Assembly: GCA_039000515.1 (NCBI GenBank)
Contig: JBCFYV010000100.1
Location: 34,956,421-35,020,420, forward strand
Length of the DNA: 64,000 bases
Source of the DNA: Timema cristinae
Lineage: Eukaryota > Arthropoda > Insecta > Phasmatodea > Timematidae
Direction of reading: 5' to 3'
Part shown: positions 11,516 through 22,055 of the stretch, piece by piece
Layout of the letters: every line of letters begins with the position of its first letter
Position numbering within the stretch: position 1 is the stretch's first letter
Program-made: the position numbers and the translations under genes
Notes under the pieces: generated by a model
What the model saw: the letters and a program-made list of their open reading frames with translations, nothing else
Told to the model about the DNA's origin: nothing
Database searches by the model: none

Positions 11516-11864
11516 TTTAAGGTGGGGATGTAGGGGACGCAAGAAAAGTTTTGTTTTTGCAGTTTTAAGATAAAAACTTTTTTTTTTTAAATAAATTAAA
11601 TATTGCTTCAGAGCAAACATATAGTTACATTTTCTTCACACGGTGATATCATAGGTTCCTGAATATATGTCGAGTGTGTCCTGGAATTTAATGACAACTT
11701 TTTCTCTTCGTTTAAAAAGTTTCTCATCTAATGCCGCTATGTTTATTACAGATATTCATCAACTGCTGGAGCAATATTTTATTTTTTGGTGCCAAAAAAT
11801 ATTTTGTTATAAAAACTACAAAAGCACTGGCCTTTTCTCGCGTTCTCTACATCACCACCTTAAG
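11516..11864 (+). mobile_element. TIR element family 'M3' (MITE), full copy
   Basis: The terminal inverted repeats are TTTAAGGTGGGGATGTAGGG on the left and CTCTACATCACCACCTTAAG on the right. The interior carries AATGCCGCTATGTTTATTAC followed by AGATATTCATCAACTG, a block that recurs in the copies near 23.6, 36.1, 41.3 and 44.2 kb. There is no coding capacity. Confidence 0.75.
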
Positions 11865-11897
11865 TTTAAGGTTCACAAAAAAAACTGAGTTTGTGTG

Positions 11898-12030
11898 ACA
11901 GGGAGGTCAAGGTTCGATTCTCGCCCGGGTAAAGCACTAGAGGTGGCTTGCTCCGTGGGGTTCATTACTTTAATTTAACCCATCTCGCGTTAATGATGGT
12001 GCACTTCTTCTAAAACACCTCCACTGTTGC
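11898..12030 (+). mobile_element. SINE-A-like fragment
   Basis: B-box-like AGGTTCGATTCTCGCCCGGG followed by a short SINE-A-like body. It adjoins the right end of the M3 element. Confidence 0.35.
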
Positions 12031-12283
12031 GTTTAGATAAAACCGTTAATGAACCTTATATATTGAAGGCAATAATAATAAAAACAAAAATTTTGTACAA
12101 AATATTTTTTATTGTCTTTAATCAATCGCACCCCACCCGCATTTCGTAAATGAAGTCTTAAGACCCGTTGTTTATTTTCTGGTCCGAAAGCGACTGTCTT
12201 AAAAAAAACAAGAGATGATAATATAAAAAAAGAGAAGATAATAAAAATAAAAATAGCAATTACAAGGATAATAGGAAGACATA

Positions 12284-12477
12284 CCTGTTTCGGTGACCAC
12301 ATAGTCTTAACTACTTGGTCGAGTGTACTTAAGGGTAGTTTTCTCAAAATGGTTTTCTGCTCTCCACGCAAATTCGGCTACACTTCCTCTAAATATTATC
12401 TTCCTAATTCTTAATACCACTATCATAATTAGTACATAAGCGTATAACCCAAATGGGTAGTAAGATGCGATGATAAA
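12284..12477 (+). mobile_element. SINE-A with internal deletion of the B box
   Basis: The head CCTGTTTCGGTGACCACATA is joined almost directly to GTCGAGTGTACTTAAGGG, so the B-box region is lost. The common tail (GTATAACCCAAATGGGTAGT) is present; the changed loop base keeps the hairpin stem. Confidence 0.75.
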
Positions 12478-12509
12478 TAATATATAGGCCTATATTATGA
12501 CTTATGCCT

Positions 12510-12576
12510 CTATATATATATATATATATATATTACATATACATATATATATTATATATATATATATATATATTAT
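12510..12576. repeat. (AT)n-rich simple repeat
   Basis: Interrupted AT dinucleotide runs directly follow the SINE-A tail. Confidence 0.85.
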
Positions 12577-12640
12577 ATGCCTATATAATGTCTTAGCCTG
12601 GTACACACGACCCAACTTCTTGAACAAGATCTCTTTTTTT

Positions 12641-12822
12641 AAGCAGTGTGTCTTATTACCTGTTCAGTTTTTACGCCTATGTACTAATTATACTATTGGG
12701 TCAGGGATTAGGAAGGCTTAATTTAAAGGAAATGCACCTGCATTTGCGAGGGGGGGAATGGAGAACCATATTAGGAAAAACCACCCTCAGTGCACCCGAC
12801 TGGGATTGAAGCCGGTACAATA
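12641..12822 (-). mobile_element. SINE-A, minus strand, 5' truncated
   Basis: The tail complement (TTACCTGTTCAG...TTACGCC) is followed by the body complement and the CCGACTGGGATTGAAGCC B-box remnant. Confidence 0.65.
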
Positions 12823-13139
12823 ATTAATTTAAAAAAAGTAAGCCTCTATCAGACATGGTCGCAATGGCACGTGTTCTATTTCCTACAAGGAACAAGATGT
12901 TGCTTACAGTGAGTTATGCAAACTAAACTGATACAATATTAGGGGTTTGCACGACACAATCGTGTGTCCACATCTTTTACAATAAATTGTGTCGTGTGTA
13001 CCGGGATAAAGATGTCTGATAATATAACCTAACCTCATCATACTAGTACTATTACGACAAGTGTTTGCGACGGATTGTATATTAACCATTAAGGTAAGCT
13101 TCCACCGGATTGTTAGCGCACGCATCGCACCTTTTAGCA

Positions 13140-13170
13140 GTGTGTGTGTGTGTGTGGGGGGGGGGTGCCC
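13140..13170. repeat. (GT)n and poly-G run
   Basis: TGTGTGTGTGTG followed by a run of about ten G. It borders a GC-richer patch with a CRE-like TGACGTCA at about 13190. Confidence 0.8.
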
Positions 13171-13354
13171 ATGTCCGCACTGTCCGCACTGACGTCACGG
13201 GTAGAGACTCGGTTCGCCCAGGTGTTCTCGAGCCAGAAGACCGAGCTTCTCGTTTGCTTGCTCAAGGAAGTACTGTTTGCATTTCTGTTATTGTTGGATT
13301 TGTTTCATGTTTATAATTGTGCTTTTGTGAATTATCTCACCGTATTGTTTAAAT

Positions 13355-13376
13355 ATGGAAAGCGAGGAAATTATTA

Positions 13377-13408
<32 letters not shown>

Positions 13409-13804
13409 GCACCGCGTCTTACTACCCGTTCGGGTTATACGCACTTACGCTAATGTGTAATGGTAGGGTGATTGCGAGATGAAATGGAGGACCTACAGTT
13501 AACGTGGAATCGAACCACGGTGGAGACCTGGCATTCCCCACATTCAAGCGAGGAAAAGTTTGAAGCTATTAGTTGTCTTTTAATTAAAGAGAAGAGAAGA
13601 AAATATAGGAAACGACGATTCTGGGTTCACAGCATCAACAGGAAAAAGAAATTACCACACATTATTTCTGATCTGGTTGAAGATGAAGTCAAAGATTACG
13701 GACAAAACTTGATTTTAATTTCTTCGCCCGGACTTTTTGTCGAATGGTGGAACGGCGGAGTGTCCGTTGCCGGTGGTACCGACGTAGTGGGCGCATCTTG
13801 GTAA
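13355..13804 (+). pseudogene. PIF/Harbinger (HARBI1-like) N-terminal exon, split by a SINE
   Basis: With the SINE-B at 13371-13556 removed, including one copy of its duplication, an ATG at 13355 opens MESEEKFEAISCLL followed by RRKYRKRRFWVHSINRKKK and LPHIISDLVEDEVKDYGQN. The basic run, then R-R-x-W-V-H-x-I-x-R-K and L-V-E-D-E, are typical of the N-terminus of HARBI1/PIF-type nucleases of DNA transposons. The catalytic DDE domain was not found nearby. A donor-like TTG/GTAAC follows at about 13800. The split and the missing domain suggest a dead copy. Confidence 0.6.
13371..13545 (-). mobile_element. SINE-B, 5' truncated, with target duplication
   Basis: The 11-bp duplication AAGCGAGGAAA lies at 13360-13370 and 13546-13556. 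On the plus strand the element starts with an ATT-repeat (the SINE tail) and the tail complement AGCACCGCGTCTTACTACCC, then the SINE-B body to the CATTCCCCACATTC region. The tRNA head is missing. Confidence 0.92.
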
Positions 13805-13822
13805 CAAATAATGCTATATTTC

Positions 13823-13934
13823 AATCACGGTAGGAATTACTCTCTGAAAGGTCTTTTTTCCTACCAATATCCTTTTATATAATAGATTTCTAGTAGGGGA
13901 AAAAGGCCTTTCAGAAAACAATTCCTACGCTGAA
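13823..13934 (+). mobile_element. palindromic MITE 'M1', copy 1
   Basis: This is a 110-bp fold-back with ends TCACGGTAGGAATTACTCTC and CAATTCCTACGCTGAA and an inner stem CTGAAAGG/CCTTTCAG. It is about 93% identical to the reverse complement of the copy at 51090-51199. The superfamily is unclear; no certain target duplication is visible. Confidence 0.85.
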
Positions 13935-14189
13935 CAGGTTTTACGAATTAATTGTACTTTCCGTTCCGTCCTTGCGGTACCAACCCAGTGGGTACTTAAT
14001 CCTTAGTTAGCTATCTAGAACGATTAGATTAACTTACTGATGTAGCAAACTCTCCAATTACAAAGGAGATGTGTATAAAGCACAGATGGGCGCACATTAA
14101 TATAGAAGGGAGGGGGGGAGCAGAGAAGTGGGGGGCATTTGTCACCCCCCCCTACTTCTCTTGAACTACGAACTATTTTAATCAAGACT

Positions 14190-14437
14190 ACCCGCTTTGG
14201 AGGCCGAATGGTCTAAGGTGCTACTTGCACAGTAGACTGGACTTCCGATGACTAGGAGGTTGGGGTTCGAATCCCGGTTAGATGTATTGAGGGTGGTTTT
14301 CCTTAAATTTGTTTTAACTCCATTTTTACGCAAATGTGTATACACTTCCTTTTAAATTTAACTTTCTCGATTTCCAACGCGTCAGTGTAATTATTACATA
14401 AGCGCATAGACCGAGCGGAACGCTATGCTAAGCAATA
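14190..14437 (+). mobile_element. SINE-A, near full length
   Basis: Head CCCGCTTTGGAGGCCGAATG with A box TGGTCTAAGG, B box GGTTCGAATCCCGG, then body and a diverged tail. It is followed by an (AT)n run at 14441-14484. Confidence 0.8.
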
Positions 14438-14439
14438 AA

Positions 14440-14440
<1 letters not shown>

Positions 14441-14484
<44 letters not shown>
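14441..14484. repeat. (AT)n microsatellite
   Basis: About 21 uninterrupted AT units directly follow a SINE-A tail. Confidence 0.95.
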
Positions 14485-14486
<2 letters not shown>

Positions 14487-15264
14487 CAACGTTTAGCCAC
14501 CATCAAAAGTAAGCCTACTGTGCATATTTAATATAAAAAACTGAAGATGTGTCTCATTAATTGGTATAAATTTAAGTCCAGACTAATGACATAATGTTTA
14601 AAAAGTATACCGCAACACACATTACAAAAAAAACCTAAAATTCATAATAGGAAAAAATCTCCAAAACAATAGCTTTGATAAAATGTATTCCCCTTTCCCC
14701 CTGAAATGATTTCTGGGTTTGTCATTGGCATGGCTTTATGCTAATTAGGTGTCCTAAGAAGTATGTTGAGTAAGACAATCTTATGTTAAGAAATATTACT
14801 TCTTGAATATGTATTTATATATGATAAGTGGATGAGCATGTTTATGACGTGTACTAAAAAAAAGTTATGTAATCTTGTTTCTATGAACATGCACAAAGTT
14901 TCTGACACAAGAGTAATAAGCTTAGTGCTAAAAGGGTACATGAACGGGCATTTAATCAAATAAACTAAAAAGGGCCCACTCAGAATTCTCAAGAAAAATT
15001 GCCCGAGGAGGTTTTATAACTATCGTCATCAAACCTAGGTTTATTTAAACTGGGTTTGAAAATGTTGAATCACTTTAAACCTATACAAAAGTTAATTCCG
15101 AAACTTTCTGATACGATTTAGATGTCAGGCTCCGTTTTTCCCAAAGCGATTCTTAAAAAAAAAAAAAAAAAAGATATGTACTAGCGTATTATTATTATTA
15201 TAAGAAGGATTTTAAAAGTAATTTAGTAGAATTATAGTTTGACACCTTAGATCAATCGTTAGTG

Positions 15265-15475
15265 AACCGCATCGGTGCATACGTGGTCTAAATGCCAACC
15301 TAATTTAGTCTGGTTTGTCGGTGACAAAGATATGAAGGCTAAAATCCTGGCTAGGTGTATCGAGGGAGGATTTTTCTAAATTGTTTCCCACTGTAACTCC
15401 ATGCAAACGCGGGTACATTACCTCTAAATTCGATGTTCATCCCTAACCCATCTTTATAATTCATTTAATATGTGT
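15265..15475 (+). mobile_element. SINE-A-related element, diverged head
   Basis: Head ACCGCATCGGTGCATACGTG plus TGGTCTAAATGCC, a weak B box (AAATCCTGGCTAGGTGTA), and the body CTCCATGCAAACGCGGGTAC. The tail is mostly lost. The head type resembles the fragment at 52905. Confidence 0.65.
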
Positions 15476-15499
15476 TTATGTGTTGTGAGGAACGGTCGA

Positions 15500-15670
15500 A
15501 AACAGTAATGGTTAGTACTGTACGTTTGCATATTGAGCTAAGAGCTAGAGTTCTTGGTTCGATTCCGGGTATTACAAAAGCATTGGTAAGTTTCGTATAT
15601 CACATGTTTTCTCATTGAGTAAATTTATGTACTAGGTGTTTGTTCAACTGAGTAAGTTTGTAAATTGATG
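15500..15670 (+). mobile_element. tRNA-like dispersed repeat (family E)
   Basis: TATTGAGCTAAGAGC...GGTTCGATTCCGGGTATTAC looks like the 3' half of a tRNA with a B box. A related copy lies at 47700-47830. Confidence 0.4.
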
Positions 15671-15739
15671 TAAAATAATTTGGCTCAAATATTGCATTTA
15701 ATAATCTACTTATAATGAAAAAATATTATATTGAGCTAC

Positions 15740-16000
15740 TTAAGATTGCCTTTGGGCCTTGGGTATCAGTATAGATCATTAAAAGGACAGGCTAGAAGTG
15801 GAATCAACTTAGTTACATTGATTGCCCTTCAACCTTGATGATTAGTATAGCTCTAATCTAGGGATTTCTAGAACCTGATCATGTTGATTACCTTGGTTGC
15901 CCTTCGACCTTGTAAATCAGTATAGCTCTAATATAAAGATCGCATAGAATCCGAATCATGTGTGTTACCTTTCTACCTTGGCGAGAAGTATAAATCTACT
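15740..16000. repeat. degenerate tandem repeat, unit about 80 bp
   Basis: About three to four decayed units share GCCCTTCAACCTTGATGATT / GCCCTTCGACCTTGTAAATC and AGTATAGCTCTAAT. The last unit carries the SINE-B insertion site at 15998. Confidence 0.65.
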
Positions 16001-16008
16001 GGAATGAG

Positions 16009-16166
16009 TTGTGAATGTGGGGAATGCCAGGCCTCCACCGTGGTTCGGATTCCACGTTAAACTGTAGTCCTTCATTTCATCTCACTATCACCCTACCATT
16101 ACACATTAGCGTAAGTGCGTATAACCCGAACGGGTAGTAAGACGCGGTGCTAATAATAATAATAAT
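16009..16166 (+). mobile_element. SINE-B, 5' truncated, with target duplication
   Basis: The duplication ACTGGAATGAG lies at 15998-16008 and 16167-16177. The element starts inside the body (TTGTGAATGTGGGGAATGCC) and runs through the shared tail to TAA repeats. The 5' truncation with a clean duplication indicates LINE-style target-primed insertion. Confidence 0.93.
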
Positions 16167-16978
16167 ACTGGAATGAGCGTCTTCAGAGAATGTGCCACAC
16201 CCCTACTTAGAGGTTACATCCTTCACGTTAGTTTAGTCTCTGGTAATTAATGTTTACTGGTTGGTGGTTCCTTGCCTGCTTGTTCTTAGAATGTAAGCCA
16301 CCACTCAGTTCGCTCTGTCACAGAATTCATCAACACGGGACCCTTGAAGGGGGAAGTTGGTACTCAGGATAGTACAGGTGCATGCACCTCTTGGTACAAT
16401 ACTTAGTGCACAAACCTGAGGTTTGGCATAGTTCGTTTGGATTTGGGAATTAAGAGTTAACTGTTGGCTCATCTGAAGATAAAATTGATTTTTCCCTCCA
16501 TTGGAATTTTTGGTGACGCCCACTCTAAAATCAATGATAATAACCCAAGAAAACATAGATTAATTATTTTTTTTACAAAAAGGCCCTTGTAAAAAATACA
16601 AAAATTATATTTTGGCAGAAAAAATTAAGAACATTATAATGTATTAATTGTTTTTTTTAATAGGTATTGATAAAATCTATCAAAAGTGACAGCTGCAGAT
16701 CACATGACTTGACTTATGAATACGTTAAAGTAGATGTAACTTTTTATATAAGAGAGAAGGTTATTACTATTAAAATGGGACTGTATTTGCCATTGAAATG
16801 GTACATAATACACCCAGAGTCATGTTTTATTATGTTTGTGTTAATAAATTAGATCTATAAAATATAGCGATAAAGATAATGACGATACTTTGGAAGTAAT
16901 AGGATACGCTACGCGAAGATGGTGGATTAGCCTACGTACAGTTGAGGCGAAATACCTTTGGCGCATGGATAAAGGAAA

Positions 16979-17217
16979 ACCCGCTTCAGTGGCCACACGA
17001 TCCAAGACGTCACTCTCGCAATAGACTGCTGATGACGGGAGGCCAAGGTTCTAATTCCGTCGGGTCTACTGAGGTTGGTTTTCCCTAAAAGGTTTTCCAC
17101 TCTCCCTTCATGCAAATGTGGGTACACTACCTCTTAATTCAACCCTCCTCATCCCTAACATATTAACGTAATTGGTACATATGCGTATAACCCGAATGGG
17201 TAGTAAGATGCGGCGCA
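16979..17217 (+). mobile_element. SINE-A, full length
   Basis: Head CCCGCTTCAGTGGCCACACG, B box region, body, and tail GTATAACCCGAATGGGTAGT. The next SINE-B inserted just beyond its 3' end, tail to tail. Confidence 0.85.
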
Positions 17218-17233
17218 AAATAATAAGAAACAA

Positions 17234-17239
<6 letters not shown>

Positions 17240-17265
<26 letters not shown>

Positions 17266-17495
17266 AACACCGCGTCTTACTAACCGTTCGGGTTATACGC
17301 ACTTACGCTAATGAGTAATGGTAGGGTGATTGTGAGATGAAATGGAGGACATACAGTTTAACGTGGAATCCGAACCACGGTGGAGGCCTGGCATTCCCAC
17401 ATTCACAAGATGTCTTGTCAGAGGTGAAGGAAGGGTTTGGTAATCAGATAAATCTGTGCCGGGACCGAGGATTGAACTCCGGACTCCCAGCACAG
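17240..17495 (-). mobile_element. SINE-B, head truncated
   Basis: A possible 8-bp duplication AAAGGAAA lies at 17232-17239 and 17496-17503. On the plus strand an ATT repeat, the shared tail complement and the body run to the B box (GATTGAACTCCGGACTCCCA). The A box is lost. Confidence 0.85.
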
Positions 17496-18227
17496 AAAGG
17501 AAACTAGATTAAGTAATATTTTAAACTGTCAAATGTATGTATATGGTTTATTTAAACAAATGTTGGTTGTCTTATCCCTAGTTGGATGTCTTACACCTTT
17601 CCGAGCATATTCAGGCCTACATGAATGCGGTAAGGATGAGGAAGGTGGAGCTTTAGTGACTTACAGTCAACCGATTTAAACACAGAGTCTTACTTACGAA
17701 CGACTGTTTCGGCTCATGTGCATTAAGATTCTAATTTGATGATGATAAACGAGCTCATTGTCTTACAGTGCCCGTATTTGACACCAATTACCATATTAAA
17801 CGGACTAAAAGACAAGCACGGTTGAACTCCATCTTTTTTAAAAGTCAAACTTTTTTTTTTAAAAGACGTTATCATACATAAGTAAAAAAAAAAACTTTTT
17901 GATAATGTTTTTTTTTAAAGATTGTCGGTATTGTTAATAGGATTATTAGTCGGTCGGTTGCACAGTCAATGAGCCAAATAAAATCGAATGGAATGGGAAA
18001 GGGATTGGGGGTGAAGTTACATAGTTGAGACAATAGACCCTCATCACGGATCATGGAAAGTGGGGAGGGGGAGGGAGAGAGCTGTGCCCCTGTCAAACTG
18101 GGAGGGGGACAGTCAATTTGATACGTCTTGGAGCAGTATCGGACTATGTCTGATCAAAGGAGAGGTAATTCGGCTAGAGAACATAGAAACCACACAAGAG
18201 GGAGAAACCTCGTATCAATAGTACTCG

Positions 18228-18535
18228 AGGTGACCTGGTGGTCTAGGGGTAAGGTGTCAAGTTTTGGTTCTGGAGGTCCGGGGTTCAATCCTCGGCCCGG
18301 CACAGATTTATCTGATTACCAAACCCTTCCTTCACCTCTGACAAGACGTGTATTAATCACAACATGTGAATGTGAGAAATGCCAGTCCTTCACCGTGGTT
18401 CGGATTCCACGTTAAACTGTATGTCCTTCATTTCATCTCACCATCACCTACCATTACACATTAGCGTAAGTGCGTATAACCCGAACGGGTAGTAAGACGC
18501 GGTGCTATTAATAATAATAATAGTAATAATTATAC
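18228..18535 (+). mobile_element. SINE-B, full length
   Basis: A box TGGTCTAGGGGTAAGGTGTC, B box GGGGTTCAATCCTCGGCCCG, body (ATTTATCTGATTACCAAACC), shared tail GTATAACCCGAACGGGTAGT and TAA-type repeat. The head resembles tRNA-Glu/Asp. Flanks TAGTACTCGAG / TATACTTGAG may be a decayed duplication. Confidence 0.9.
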
Positions 18536-18550
18536 TTGAGAATTAGTTGA

Positions 18551-18632
18551 TTTATTTGTACAAAAAAAAGTTTTGCTATAAAAACTGCAAAAACACTTAC
18601 CTTTTCTCGTGCCCCTTTCCACCTCACTTAAG
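18551..18632 (+). mobile_element. M3-type right end fragment
   Basis: GTTTTGCTATAAAAACTGCA, then CTTACCTTTTCTCGTGCCCC and TTTCCACCTCACTTAAGG match the right-hand terminal repeat of the element at 11516-11864. Confidence 0.55.
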
Positions 18633-18639
18633 GCAGCCA

Positions 18640-19540
18640 TCTCGGTCAGCAAGAAATTATCATTCGTTGTCAGTTCACACGGCTTAAAATATAATTATAT
18701 ATGTAATTTTCTGGATCTACCACACTGTTATTTCTAAGCTTATACTCTCTCGCACTTCACCTATAGCCACTTTTTTTTTTCACGTCATTAGGAAAGAGGG
18801 GGAAAGAAAATTTCGAAACTTACTGTCTCAAATACCTTAAAAAATTTTTATTGAAAATCTATCAAATAAATGGTACGGAACTCCGCACGGACTTTCTCGC
18901 TCTATTGTTTTAAAATGGAGATATTTACTTAAAACTCGTAATATATGTGAAACGAAATAATATACACTAGCAAACCCAAGCATAAATTGCACTATACTTA
19001 CGTAAAACTATTTTTTTAGTACCAATTTTAAATTTTATAATTTTATTTTCAAATAATTACGTCCTCATTTGTATGTTTGGACCAATAACATAATATCGAT
19101 ATTGGGTCCACAAAAGTCAAAACTTCGTATTAAAATCTAGACTTTCGGTTAAAATTTTAACATTTTATTTGATGTTTACATCTTCAGGTCATCGTATTTT
19201 TATTAAATTCTTATTTATAAATTTTGACCAAAAAAGTGTAAATATTGACTATTGAATCGAAAATGAAAGAGATATATCAATATTGTATAAACATTTCTCC
19301 CAAGAGGTTAAAGGAAAAATATCATACACTTTTTGAAAGACTTTTTTTTTATTTAGTTACTCTGGTATTAGAGAATTATTGCGTTAAAACATAAGTAGTT
19401 TCTCTGTACAACTAGAGGTCACAAAATTATATTAATATATTTCAAAATATACAAGTTTATTATTTTTAATAATGCTACAATTTTTCAACGATAAGTTATT
19501 TATTATCTCAAATAGTTGCGGAGTTATAGAAATGTCTGCA
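18640..19540. other. AT-rich non-coding stretch
   Basis: No gene or clear element was identified. Homopolymer A and T runs are frequent. Confidence 0.5.
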
Positions 19541-19544
19541 TCTG

Positions 19545-19835
19545 TAAAGTACACTTAGTCATCTTCATGGGAAAACAATAGCCATTTTGTTTATAATCTT
19601 AATTAACGCCTAGATACGAATTTTAATCAAAATCGTTAGAGCCGTTTTTGAGAATTTATTTTTTCCTTTTTCGCCCTTAATTAAACTAATATTAATTTTA
19701 GGATTAAACACACACATAGACAGACGGCATTGCAAAAACAACTTTTTAGGGTTCGGGGGGGTCATGAAACGTTGAAATCCATTAATATCTGGGGTTAGAT
19801 TTTTGTATACGGTAGCAATAATTTACCTTTATAGT
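19545..19835 (+). repeat. dispersed repeat 'GACAGAC', copy 1
   Basis: Shares GTAGCCATTTTGTTTATAAT-type, CGTTAGAGCCGTTTTTGAGA-type, CAGACAGAC-type and GGGGGGTCATGAAACGT blocks, in the same order, with copy 2 at 20085-20440. The family is not recognised; it resembles the 3' part of an interspersed element. Confidence 0.65.
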
Positions 19836-19845
19836 GTTCGAAAAG

Positions 19846-19846
<1 letters not shown>

Positions 19847-19921
<75 letters not shown>
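19847..19921. repeat. (AT)n microsatellite
   Basis: About 37 AT units without interruption, inside the copy 1 repeat region. Confidence 0.95.
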
Positions 19922-19923
<2 letters not shown>

Positions 19924-20084
19924 CGTTTATCTTGAAAATTATTGTTTTTATAAAAATATGTTTCAAATAAAACATTTATATTATAAATAAGCCTACATAT
20001 TATCAATGATAAGTAATTTCATATCTCAAATTGTTTCGGATATATTATAAAAACGAGAATTTACGTTTCAGACCGGTACCTTTA

Positions 20085-20440
20085 AAGTCATTTTGCCGAA
20101 AAAATGAGAGTAGCCATTTTGTTTGTAATATTGATCAAAGATTTAAAATGAAATTTAATTAAAATTGTTGGAGCTGATTTTAAGAAAAGCGATTATTTCT
20201 CTTTTTACCCTTCAGTAAATTAACTTTTAATAATTTTAGGGTTAGATATCCAATTCTAAAAAACCCTCGGGGCAACTTTATAAAAATCTTAGATACCAAG
20301 TTTTATCCTGATTGGTAAAATAGTTTAGGCTCTAATTGGAGGGACAGACAGACAGACTGAAATTCAAAAACAAGTTTTTCGGATTCGGGGGGTCATGAAA
20401 CGTCGAAATTCATCAAAATCTTGAGTTCAATTTTTTTTCT
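20085..20440 (+). repeat. dispersed repeat 'GACAGAC', copy 2
   Basis: Same order of blocks as copy 1, ending with GACAGACAGACAGACTGAAA and GGGGGTCATGAAACGTCGAA. It is longer than copy 1 by an internal segment (TAGATACCAAGTTTTATCC). Confidence 0.65.
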
Positions 20441-20751
20441 TTTTTAACAATCTCAATTCTTTCTCTACCTGTAAAATCGCGAGAAAGTAAAAATTATTTG
20501 TATTTGTTAAAGAATGGCTAAAATATTTAGAACCCTTTTTCATCAAGGCAGTCTCACAGCTCAACAAATACGATACAAAATTTCTGAAAATAAGCTAAGG
20601 TCACATTTTCACACATTTATTTCTTTTAATAAAACTCAAACTATAAGGTTGTTAAAGAAAAAGAGCCCTGTTGGAATCTTTCGACTTTATTTTGGCGTAA
20701 ACCATATTTTGAAATAAATTATCGTAGAACTAAATGTCTGCATGGCAATTT

Positions 20752-20850
20752 CTCGCACGGTGACCACGTGGTCCAAGACGTCAAGTTCTTAATATTCATT
20801 GTTGGTTATGAGGTTGAGGTTCGAATCTCTTTCAGGTGCATTGAGAGGTA
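20752..20850 (+). mobile_element. SINE-A 5' half
   Basis: Head GCACGGTGACCACGTGGTCC and B box GAGGTTCGAATCTC. The element is cut off before the body; the minisatellite starts about 35 bp later. Confidence 0.65.
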
Positions 20851-20883
20851 GATATCCACATGGAATTTTCTCTGTGGTCTTAC

Positions 20884-21656
20884 CCATCTTCCTCATTCGC
20901 TCACTCGCCCATCTTCCTCACTCGCTCACTCGCCCGTCTTCCTCACTCGCTCACTCGCCCGTTTTCCTCATTCGCTCACTCGCCCGTTTTCCTCATTCGC
21001 TCACTCGCCCGTCTTCCTCACTCGCTCACTCGCCCGTTTTCCTCATTCGCTCACTCGCCCGTCTTCCTCACTCGCTCATTCGCCCGTCTTCCTCACTCGC
21101 TCATTCGCCCGTCTTCCTCACTCGCTCATTCGCCCGTCTTCCTCACTCGCTCATTCGCCCGTCTTCCTCACTCGCTCATTCGCCCGTCTTCCTCACTCGC
21201 TCATTCGCCCGTCTTCCTCACTAGCTCATTCGCCCGTCTTCCTCACTCGCTCACTCGCCCATCTTCCTCACTCGCTCACACGCCCATCTTCCTCATTCGC
21301 TCACTCGCCCGTCTTCCTCACTCGCTCATTCGCCCGTCTTCCTCACTCGCTCACTCGCCCGTCTTCCTCACTCGCTCACTCGCCCGTCTTCCTCACTCGT
21401 TCACTCGCCTGTCTTCCTCACTCGCTCATTCGCCCGTCTTCCTCATTCGCTCACTCGCCCGTCTTTCTCATTCGCTCACTCGCCCGTCTTTCTCATTCGC
21501 TCACTCGCCCGTCTTTCTCATTCGCTCACTCGCCCGTCTTCCTCATTCGCTCACTCGCCTGTCTTTCTCATTCGCTCACTCGCCCGTCTTCCTCATTCGC
21601 TCACTCGCCCGTCTTCCTCATTCGCTCACTCGCCCGTCTTCCTCACTCTCTCACTC
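20884..21656 (+). repeat. 25-bp CpG-dense minisatellite, about 31 units
   Basis: The unit is close to CTCGCTCACTCGCCCGTCTT plus CCTCA. Spacing is exactly 25 bp throughout, with mainly C/T variation. Because 25 is not a multiple of three, all frames rotate and stay open for up to 270 codons; those open frames are not genes. Each unit has about three CpG in an AT-rich surround. The unit looks built from three 8-9 bp subrepeats (CTCGCTCA, CTCGCCCGT, CTTCCTCA). Confidence 0.97.
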
Positions 21657-21663
21657 CCTACCT

Positions 21664-21891
21664 ATTAGATAAAGTCATCAATACTAAAATATAAATGGAC
21701 CTTGGTATGTCCGGAATGAGACTCTTCATCGTGACCTGGATATGCCTACCATCAAGGACCACTTCCGGAAACTGGCGCAGTCTTTCTACGCTAGACTTCC
21801 CGGTGCCACCAATCCTCTTATCCAGGGGCTTGGGAACTACGTCATCGACCCTGGTGGGTGCCATCGACGTCCCAAAGCCCTGCTCGGATAA
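21664..21891 (+). pseudogene. Jockey-clade LINE, 3' end of the reverse transcriptase ORF
   Basis: The frame from 21691 reads INGPWYVRNETLHRDLDMPT then IKDHFRKLAQSFYARLPGA and NPLIQGLGNYVID, with a TAA at 21889. The P-W-Y-V-R-N-x-x-L-H-R-D-L-x-x-P-T-x-K signature is the conserved C-terminal tail of Jockey-like LINE ORF2. Upstream RT and endonuclease regions are missing, as expected for a 5'-truncated insertion. About 130 bp of possible 3' UTR follow. Confidence 0.75.
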
Positions 21892-22055
21892 GCGAGATGT
21901 GTCAACAGTGGTTTGGGAGGCTCTCACCCAGCCCCCCATAGAGTAGTGTCTCCGCACGTAACTCTAAAAAACCCTTAGTCGGTTTCTCAATTTCTTACCC
22001 CCCTTTTTTACCCCAATATTACTAATATTTTGTAATCTCTGTTTCTTTGTTTCAG

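Noticed and set aside
20860..21672. 270-codon open reading frame of Pro/Ser/Leu/Arg repeats
   Set aside because: It is the 25-bp minisatellite read through; the unit length rotates all three frames and there is no initiation context or homology.
21695..21957. Open frames on both strands over the LINE fragment
   Set aside because: They are shadow frames; only the frame from 21691 carries the conserved Jockey tail motif.
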